From contig JAICHN010000272.1 in assembly GCA_025924845.1 (NCBI GenBank), positions 1 through 7,100 of the forward strand: a stretch of 7,100 nucleotides of DNA, written 5' to 3'. Within the stretch, counting starts at the first letter, position 1, and each line of letters opens with the position of its first letter. Below are positions 1 to 4,850 of this stretch, in pieces. Origin of the DNA: Chloroflexota bacterium. Its GTDB lineage: Bacteria; Chloroflexota; UBA5177; JANWHV01. Position numbers and translations under genes: made by a program. The notes beneath the pieces are model-generated. The model saw only the letters and a list, made by a program, of their open reading frames with translations. It did not search any database and was not told the DNA's origin.

Positions 1-1
1 A

Positions 2-199
2 ATTGGGCTCGGACGGCGGCTCCTACACGAGTTGGAGCGGCACGCTCGGAATCTGGGGGCGGAGATTCTTCGGCTCGAGACGAACCGTGCGTTGACTGAA
101 GCCATCGCCCTCTACCGCGGCAGCGGTTATTGCGAGGTCGCAGCGTTTAACGATGAGCCCTATGCCCACCACTGGTTCGAGAAGCGGCTTTCCCAATGA
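2..199 (+). CDS. GNAT family N-acetyltransferase, C-terminal part (5' end outside window)
   Basis: The open frame enters from the left edge and ends at TGA 197-199, giving 65 residues. It begins with IGLGRRLLHELERHA, which matches the acetyl-CoA pyrophosphate-binding turn and following helix (motif A) of GCN5-related acetyltransferases. It continues with a beta strand ILRLETN and the motif B segment ALTEAIALYRGSGYCEV, where the LYR-GSGY pattern is typical of the family. The tail EPYAHHWFEKRL is the usual final strand. Such enzymes move an acetyl group from acetyl-CoA to an amine; the substrate cannot be told from this fragment, and the N-terminal half lies outside the window. Its 3' end faces the tRNA-Ser(GCU) gene, with 21 bp between them and no obvious terminator. 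Confidence 0.85.
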   Translation: MGLGRRLLHELERHARNLGAEILRLETNRALTEAIALYRGSGYCEVAAFNDEPYAHHWFEKRLSQ

Positions 200-220
200 A
201 CGTCACACCGAGCCGAGGAG

Positions 221-305
221 CGGAGAGGGGGGGATTCGAACCCCCGGTGGGAAACCCCACAGCGGTTTAGCAAACCGCCGCACTAGGCCACTATGCGACC
301 TCTCC
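221..305 (-). tRNA. tRNA-Ser(GCU)
   Basis: Read on the - strand this folds into a full class II tRNA. The acceptor stem GGAGAGG (305-299) pairs with CCTCTCC (228-222), followed by discriminator G at 221. The anticodon stem GCGGT/ACCGC encloses the loop TTGCTAA with anticodon GCT, so it reads AGC and AGU serine codons. The long variable arm (stem GTGGG/CCCAC) is the serine identity feature. The T arm GGGGG-TTCGAAT-CCCCC is perfectly paired. CCA is not encoded, so the 3' end must be added by a nucleotidyltransferase. It is the second gene of a tandem serine tRNA pair, 21 bp after tRNA-Ser(UGA), and probably shares its promoter. Confidence 0.96.
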
Positions 306-324
306 GAGTGCGCGGCATGGATAT

Positions 325-409
<85 letters not shown>

Positions 410-435
410 GTGCCGGTGGGACACCTGGCGTCACC

Positions 436-464
436 ATGGTAGCGTACCCCTCCCGGCCTGTCAA
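436..464 (-). promoter_or_regulatory. sigma70-type promoter of the tRNA-Ser pair
   Basis: On the - strand a perfect -35 box TTGACA (464-459) is followed after a 17-base spacer by TACCAT (441-436), which matches four of six bases of the -10 consensus. Transcription would start near 429, about 20 bases ahead of mature tRNA-Ser(UGA). The spacer is very G-rich, as in many stable-RNA promoters. This is a sequence match only. Confidence 0.65.
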
Positions 465-484
465 CGGCGCCGCGAAATTCGCCA

Positions 485-1388
485 TTACCAGGCGATAAGC
501 GCCGTCCCCACGACGATCAGACCAACTGCTGTAAGCTTCCTGCGAAGGTCCGTTCTATCCAGTACATCCTCCAGCACCGAGGGGAACCACAGGGACAGGA
601 CCACGCCAAAGATCAGCACGAAGACCGGCTGCAAGCCGACCAACGTACTGACTACCCCCGCCGTCAACAGTGAGAGGGCAAAGTAGCTCAGGTAGCGTGA
701 CACCACATATAGCAGTTCATCGATGCCTACGATCAGGATTATGCTTCTGGGTAGACGGGCCGCCTCCCGCCGTATATCCGACCACGCCCCCGGAATGAAC
801 AGCAAACATACAGCGCATAGTGCGATGCCGAGCGATTCATAGGGCAGCACCTGCCAGAAACTCTGCGTCGTCACGCCATACTTGAAGGTGAGGAGAGCGA
901 TTGTCGCGAAGGTGGAGGGGAGGAGCATGTACCAGAAGGCCGGTCGGGGCCTGAAGATACGCCCATCGATCCGATCCATGGAAATGAACAGCGCGGCTAC
1001 GATGGTCACGAAACAGCCCACATACTGCCGTGCGGATAACTCCTCGCGGAGAAAGACGTAACCGCCCGCGAGCACCAGTACAGGGACTAATTGGAAGAGG
1101 GGGCACCACGGCGGATGTCTCCTCAAGGGAGAGCGCCTTGAAATAGGGCAGCAAGATCAGTTCGGTCAAGAAGCCCGAGACGATGATCGAAACCATGACC
1201 GGCGCGGCAAACCAATGCACGCCAAAAATGAGCCAGAGCACGACGGCGGTACACAAGGAAACCGCCCCGCTAGAGCAGGCGATCAGCACCGGCCGCAGTT
1301 CGTAACGCTGCAGCATGACCTTGTCGATGTAGTTCACCACGGCGAACAGGGCTGGAGACAAGATGGCAGTCAACAGCCCAAGCATCAC
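485..1388 (-). pseudogene. EamA/DMT-family membrane transporter, frameshifted
   Basis: Two overlapping - strand frames together encode one roughly 300-residue protein of the drug/metabolite transporter superfamily, the normal length for two five-helix EamA repeats. The first frame begins at GTG 1388 (ATG at 1385) with MMLGLLTAILSPALFAVVNY, an inner-membrane helix start, and runs in phase to ETSAVVP near residue 96. The second frame takes over with LFQLVPVLVLAGGYVFLREE, the classic ending of the first EamA repeat, and continues through five more hydrophobic helices to GTALIAW and TAA at 485. The switch falls in a run of five G on the + strand (1099-1103); four would restore one frame. The cause could be a real inactivating insertion, a sequencing or assembly error, or, less likely, slippage. 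The DMT family exports or imports small metabolites; the substrate is unknown. An in-frame TAA lies 6 bases upstream of the GTG, so the start cannot be much earlier. Confidence 0.8.
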
Positions 1389-1391
1389 CGT

Positions 1392-1589
1392 TTACCAGGG
1401 CTCGTCGGCGTTGACGGCGACTACCGGCATACAAGATTGTCCATCCTCGACGCGCACCGGATCCGGTCCCATTCGCCGATCCCCCGATGGGCGCGGATAA
1501 CCGCGAACTGCCGGACGGTCGGCCGGCACCCTTTCGAAGGCGTACCGCTGAGCAGACATCACCTGGCCTTTACTTCCCTTAATCCTCAT
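1392..1589 (-). CDS. Possible small ORF upstream of the transporter, no recognisable family
   Basis: This open frame of up to 65 codons ends at TAA 1394-1392, three bases before the GTG start of the transporter, an arrangement compatible with translational coupling. It lies downstream of the candidate - strand promoter at 1625-1654. The first ATG (1589) has no clear ribosome binding site. The ATG of codon 11 (near 1559) follows the purine-rich AAGGGAAGTAAAGG and may be the better start, giving about 55 residues. The product is Arg- and Pro-rich with no signal peptide or membrane helix, and I recognise no domain. It may be a chance open frame in high-GC leader DNA. Confidence 0.25.
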   Translation of the reverse strand: MRIKGSKGQVMSAQRYAFERVPADRPAVRGYPRPSGDRRMGPDPVRVEDGQSCMPVVAVNADEPW

Positions 1590-1624
1590 CCATGGGCAGG
1601 AATCGCCGGAACATCAGACCCAGA

Positions 1625-1654
1625 AGTATAGTTGCTCCCTTACTGGAATTGCAA
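1625..1654 (-). promoter_or_regulatory. Candidate promoter towards the transporter
   Basis: On the - strand TTGCAA (1654-1649) is followed after an 18-base spacer by TATACT (1630-1625), five of six matches to the -10 consensus. Transcription would start near 1618. It would supply the small ORF and the transporter. It rests on sequence match only. Confidence 0.45.
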
Positions 1655-1691
1655 GGCGAGGATTGCCCATTTGCCCTTCTAGCCACCTTTG

Positions 1692-1721
1692 TAGACAGCG
1701 TGAGCGTACATCCCTGATAAT
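1692..1721 (+). promoter_or_regulatory. Candidate promoter of the glycosyltransferase
   Basis: TAGACA (1692-1697) and GATAAT (1716-1721) each match five of six consensus bases, with an 18-base spacer. The predicted start of transcription is about 1728, leaving a leader of only about 30 bases before the glycosyltransferase ATG at 1757. This is a sequence match only. Confidence 0.5.
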
Positions 1722-1727
1722 GGGGCC

Positions 1728-1760
1728 ATGAGTGCGCCGGATGGTGGTTGTTGCCAATGA
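1728..1760 (+). CDS. Possible 10-codon leader ORF overlapping the glycosyltransferase start
   Basis: ATG 1728 opens a frame encoding MSAPDGGCCQ and ending at TGA 1758-1760. The stop overlaps the glycosyltransferase ATG (1757-1759) as ATGA, a common coupling arrangement. The predicted transcription start falls at or beside this ATG, so it would be leaderless or nearly so. The purine-rich GGATGGTGG that may serve as ribosome binding site for the main gene lies inside it. An ATG this short can easily arise by chance. Confidence 0.15.
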   Translation: MSAPDGGCCQ

Positions 1761-2509
1761 GCGAGATACCGCAACGTCGGGTCGCGCCGATTCGCAGTAT
1801 CTCGGCCGTGCTCCCCGCCTACAACGAAGCGGCAAACTTGAGCCAGGTCGTGGCCCACACTCTGGAAGCCCTCGAGGATACCGTGCCGGACTGGGAGGTG
1901 ATCATCGTGGATGACGGCAGCACGGACGCCACCACGCGCCTGGCGAACGGCTTGGCGGCGCGCGATCCACGGGTGCGCGTCATCCATCACATGCGACGGC
2001 GCGGTTATGGCGCGGCGCTGCGGGCCGGTATTTCCGAGGCGACCAAGCAGTTCATCTGGTGCCTGGATGCCGACGGTCAATACAACCCCGCCGACCTCGC
2101 GGCCCTGGCCCAGTTTGATAATGTGTACGACATGGTGGCGGGCTACCGTGCGCGCCGGGCCGATCCTCTATTACGGCGCCTACTCAGCAAGCTCTATCGT
2201 TTCCTGGTACGGGTAACGTTAGGTGTTAAGGTACGCGACCCTAACTGCGGTTTCAAGCTCTACCGGGCAAGCGTGCTGAAAAGTCTACCGCTCTCGGCCA
2301 TGGGACGCTTCGTGCAGGTGGAGATTTTGGTGCGCCTCCGCGAGAGAGGAGCGACGATACAGGAAGTGAGCGTGCGTCACGCCGCCCGCCACGCCGGGCG
2401 ACAGATGGGCGCCCGCCCCGGAGCTATCTTGAGGATGGTGCGCGAGCTTTTCGCCCTGCGGAAGCGCCTCCGCGAGGAAGCGAAACTTCGACCCGCCGAC
2501 GGCGCCTGA
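1757..2509 (+). CDS. GT2 family glycosyltransferase, dolichol-phosphate mannosyltransferase-like
   Basis: The 250-residue protein has the GT-A fold signature of family 2 glycosyltransferases. SAVLPAYNEAANL (residues 16-28) is the first nucleotide-binding strand, VDDGSTD (51-57) binds the sugar nucleotide, and RGYGAALRAG (82-91) follows. DADGQ (104-108) supplies the metal-binding aspartates. The later DPNCGFKLYR (161-170) and VEILVRLRERGATIQEV (188-204) resemble the polyprenyl-phosphate sugar transferase branch (Dpm1/DpgS-like), which loads a sugar from a nucleotide donor onto a lipid carrier at the inner face of the membrane. There is no C-terminal membrane anchor, so it is probably a soluble or peripheral enzyme. 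Its basic C-terminus could contact lipid head groups. I chose ATG 1757 because GGATGGTGG (1739-1747) lies 9 bases ahead; TTG at 1748 would add three residues. The sugar and acceptor cannot be read from the sequence. It is a single-gene transcript, divergent from the transporter. Confidence 0.9.
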   Translation: MSEIPQRRVAPIRSISAVLPAYNEAANLSQVVAHTLEALEDTVPDWEVIIVDDGSTDATTRLANGLAARDPRVRVIHHMRRRGYGAALRAGISEATKQFIWCLDADGQYNPADLAALAQFDNVYDMVAGYRARRADPLLRRLLSKLYRFLVRVTLGVKVRDPNCGFKLYRASVLKSLPLSAMGRFVQVEILVRLRERGATIQEVSVRHAARHAGRQMGARPGAILRMVRELFALRKRLREEAKLRPADGA

Positions 2510-2528
2510 TTTTCCGGTCAGCCGCGAG

Positions 2529-2543
2529 CCTCGCCAGGCGAGG
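2529..2543 (+). terminator. Hairpin after the glycosyltransferase gene
   Basis: CCTCGC-CAG-GCGAGG forms a perfect 6-bp, GC-rich stem 20 bases after the glycosyltransferase stop codon. There is no T run behind it, so a classical intrinsic terminator is not supported. It may assist factor-dependent ending or protect the transcript 3' end. Confidence 0.3.
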
Positions 2544-2650
2544 GGATACACCTTCCGCACCCCATTTTGGCCTATGAATCCACGTTCTGAGGACCCGTAG
2601 TGTCCCACATTTTGACGTCTTGGGGTGGGGAAAGTTGATCGGTCCCTCGC

Positions 2651-2669
2651 AAGGGCACAGGGTGCCCCT
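2651..2669 (-). terminator. Hairpin after the clpC-radA-B3/B4 operon
   Basis: Read on the - strand, AGGGGCAC-CCT-GTGCCCTT forms an 8-bp stem with one G-U pair, about 40 bases beyond the operon's last stop codon. On the + strand one pair becomes an A-C mismatch, so the fold favours the operon's transcript. No T run follows, so its role as terminator is uncertain. Its sequence style also fits a small dispersed palindrome. Confidence 0.35.
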
Positions 2670-2708
2670 ACAAGCGCGAAAAACCTACTCCAGCCTGTAC
2701 CAGCGTCC

Positions 2709-3404
2709 CTACGGCGCCGTGGCGGACGCGATATGCACCTCGGTCTCACCGCCGAGATGCCGGCGCACCAGGCCGGCCAGTTCATCGCACGCCGCGCGAA
2801 CCTCGCGCTCTCCCATCGGCGGAATCCCTTCAATGCAGAGGAACGCATCGGTCGTGGCCTCGGTCAGCTTGGTGCGATCCGCCTCGCGCCAGTTCCAGCA
2901 GCGGCAAATCACGCCGACTTCATCACGGTAGATCACTTCGCCTGGTTGAGGCGGCTGTTCCTCCACCGCGCCCAGGGGGACGAAGTGCTCACCGCCCGCT
3001 GCCCGGGTCAGCACGATGTCGCCACGCACCGCGCCGAGATCTTCGCCGCCGCAGGGCAGCATAAAGCGCAGAGACACGGCATTGTACAGGTCTACCAGGG
3101 GATTGATGCTCCGCGTCGAGCCGGCTCGCGCCGATCGCAGCAGATTCTCGATCGAGGACCGGAACTTAGCAGGTTTAGCTCCGAACGTGCGATATGCTTC
3201 ACGCCAGGGCGCCACAGCCGAATGCGTCGCCATGTCCGCGTCCCCAAGCCGCTCGGCGGCACCTCGCGCCGCTGCTTCCAACAGGGCGGCGCACTCTGTT
3301 GCATGCAGACTATTATCAAGACCACGCGCCCAGATCGTCCCGATTACGACAGCGGGAAACAATTCCCCAAACGATGGATCGATGCGAAACTGCTCCTCGG
3401 CCAT
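2709..3404 (-). CDS. Free-standing B3/B4-domain protein (PheRS beta editing-domain-like)
   Basis: The 231-residue protein fits the stand-alone B3/B4 family (COG3382), relatives of the editing domain in the beta subunit of phenylalanyl-tRNA synthetase. Visible hallmarks are PWREAYRTFGAKPAKFRSS (residues 66-84), INPLVDLYNAVSLR (100-113), the paired glycines CGGEDL (118-123), GDIVLTRAAGGEHF (128-141) and PGEVIYRDEVGVICR (154-168) followed by WNWREADRT (170-178). In PheRS this domain removes wrongly attached tyrosine from tRNA-Phe. Stand-alone members may do similar work in trans, but their substrates are mostly unproven. There are no tRNA-synthetase catalytic motifs, signal peptide or membrane helices, so it should be cytosolic. 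Its ATG lies three bases after the radA stop, with GGAG (3416-3413) 8 bases upstream, making it the last gene of the clpC-radA operon. The fold assignment is firm; the function is inference. Confidence 0.85.
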   Translation of the reverse strand: MAEEQFRIDPSFGELFPAVVIGTIWARGLDNSLHATECAALLEAAARGAAERLGDADMATHSAVAPWREAYRTFGAKPAKFRSSIENLLRSARAGSTRSINPLVDLYNAVSLRFMLPCGGEDLGAVRGDIVLTRAAGGEHFVPLGAVEEQPPQPGEVIYRDEVGVICRCWNWREADRTKLTEATTDAFLCIEGIPPMGEREVRAACDELAGLVRRHLGGETEVHIASATAP

Positions 3405-3407
3405 CGC

Positions 3408-4850
3408 TCAGTCTCCGTCCCGATCCTCGTCATCACGCTCCCGCCGGGCCTGCGCCCTGGCCGGTTGGGCGCGCCCCCCGTGCGGCATCACCAGGCGCAG
3501 CGCTTCCTGGATGGTGGCTACGCCCTCGATCTTGATACCCTCGGGCGTCTTGCCGCGCAGGGCACGGGCGTTCCCCGCCGGCAGCATGACCCGTGTGAAG
3601 CCCAGCTTGCCGGCCTCCGCCACCCGATCCGCCGCTCGACTGATTGCTCGTACCTCGCCCGACAGCCCCACCTCACCAAAGGCTACCGTATCGGCCGGAA
3701 CCACCGTATCGGCGAGACTGGAAACCACGGCCAGCGCCGTCGGCAAATCGACCGCGGGCTCGCTCAAGCGGAGACCGCCCACCACGTTGCAATACACGTC
3801 GCAAGTATGCAAGGGCAATCCGGCCCGCTTAGTCAGTACGGCCAACAGCAGGTGCAGGCGATTGAGATCCATCCCGGCGCAGGTCCGCCGAGGCAGACTG
3901 AAGGTGGTGGCACTGACCAGCGCCTGGATTTCGGCCAGGAGCGGTCGTGTGCCCTCCAGGGTGGCGGCCACGGCGGAACCGGGGTAGGAGGCGCCCCGCT
4001 CCGCCAGGAAGGCGGCGGAGGGGTTACGCACTTCCGCCATGCCGTCGTCGCGCATCTCGAAGACGCCTACTTCATTGGTCGAGCCGAAGCGATTCTTTAC
4101 GCTGCGGAGGAGCCGGTAGGCATGAAAGCTGTCGCCCTCCAGGTAGAGGACCGTATCCACGATGTGCTCAAGGACGCGAGGACCGGCAATTGCCCCTTCC
4201 TTGGTGACGTGGCCCACGATCACCACCGGGACATGGCTGGTCTTCGCGGCATGCATGAGGCGTGCCGTGCTCTCGCGCACCTGGGACACGCTTCCGGCGG
4301 CCGATTCGATATCGCTAACCTGCATGGTTTGGATGGAATCCACCACCATGAGGGCGGGCCGTAGTTCGCGCATGGCGGACAGGATGGTGTCAATATCCAC
4401 CTCGGCCATCAGGTAGAGGTCGGCCGGCACCTGGCCCAGGCGATCGGCGCGCAGCTTCACCTGCTCCGCCGACTCCTCACCCGTCACGTAGAGCACCCGC
4501 TCCTCATGGCTGAGTTCCAGGCAGAGTTGCAGAACAAGCGTGGACTTGCCGATTCCCGGATCACCGCCGATCAGGATGAGCGAACCGGGGACGAGACCGC
4601 CGCCCAGAACGCGATCCAACTCGGCAATGGGAATGCGCCGCCTGCCCCAATTGTCCGCCGCGACCTCGCGCAGCCGCACCGGACGGGCCGAACCCATCGA
4701 TCGCGGCGCCGATGCGCCGGTCGGCGTGGGCGCTTCCTGAATTGTCTCTACCAGGGAGTTCCAGGTTCCACAATTAGGACAGCGCCCATACTGCGTGGGA
4801 TATTGGCTACTACACTGCTGACAAACAAATGTCGTGCGGCGTTTCGCCAT
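3408..4850 (-). CDS. radA: DNA repair protein RadA (Sms)
   Basis: The 480-residue protein has the full RadA layout. A four-cysteine zinc finger comes first (C10, C13, C24, C27; CQQC and CPNC). The RecA-like ATPase follows, with Walker A GGDPGIGKST (95-104), Walker B ALMVVDSIQ (166-174) and the RadA-specific KNRFGSTNEVGVFEM (252-266). The C-terminal Lon-protease-like domain ends in VAFGEVGLSGEVRAI (389-403), structural rather than proteolytic. RadA is a hexameric helicase-like branch-migration factor that helps RecA process recombination intermediates. The tail after residue 460 is rich in Arg, Asp and Glu and looks disordered. The ATG abuts the clpC TAG with no spacer and has no strong ribosome binding site of its own, so it probably depends on ribosomes finishing clpC. 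Length is slightly above the usual 450-460. Confidence 0.97.
   Translation of the reverse strand: MAKRRTTFVCQQCSSQYPTQYGRCPNCGTWNSLVETIQEAPTPTGASAPRSMGSARPVRLREVAADNWGRRRIPIAELDRVLGGGLVPGSLILIGGDPGIGKSTLVLQLCLELSHEERVLYVTGEESAEQVKLRADRLGQVPADLYLMAEVDIDTILSAMRELRPALMVVDSIQTMQVSDIESAAGSVSQVRESTARLMHAAKTSHVPVVIVGHVTKEGAIAGPRVLEHIVDTVLYLEGDSFHAYRLLRSVKNRFGSTNEVGVFEMRDDGMAEVRNPSAAFLAERGASYPGSAVAATLEGTRPLLAEIQALVSATTFSLPRRTCAGMDLNRLHLLLAVLTKRAGLPLHTCDVYCNVVGGLRLSEPAVDLPTALAVVSSLADTVVPADTVAFGEVGLSGEVRAISRAADRVAEAGKLGFTRVMLPAGNARALRGKTPEGIKIEGVATIQEALRLVMPHGGRAQPARAQARRERDDEDRDGD
3413..3416 (-). promoter_or_regulatory. Ribosome binding site of the B3/B4 gene inside the radA tail
   Basis: GGAG on the - strand lies within the last codons of radA, 8 bases ahead of ATG 3404. 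It fixes the start of the B3/B4 protein and shows that its translation can begin independently even though the genes are only 3 bp apart. Confidence 0.6.

Larger units (their letters stand above)
1389..1747. other. Divergent intergenic region between transporter and glycosyltransferase
   Basis: This stretch of about 360 bp lies between two divergently transcribed genes. It holds one candidate sigma70-type promoter for each direction (1625-1654 on -, 1692-1721 on +), a doubtful - strand ORF (1392-1589) and the start of a 10-codon + strand mini-ORF (1728-1760). The two promoters lie back to back, with 37 bases between their -35 boxes, so their regulation could be shared. I see no riboswitch-like fold and no clear operator palindrome. 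Confidence 0.5.

Noticed and set aside
2604..2635. TTGACG with TTGATC 17 bases later as a + strand promoter in the convergent gap
   Set aside because: The -10 match is poor and no + strand gene lies downstream.
2625..4364. A 579-codon + strand open frame opposite the B3/B4 gene and radA
   Set aside because: It lies opposite two clearly recognised genes. Its protein is rich in His, Arg, Gly and Gln without domains, as expected from the antisense of high-GC coding DNA.
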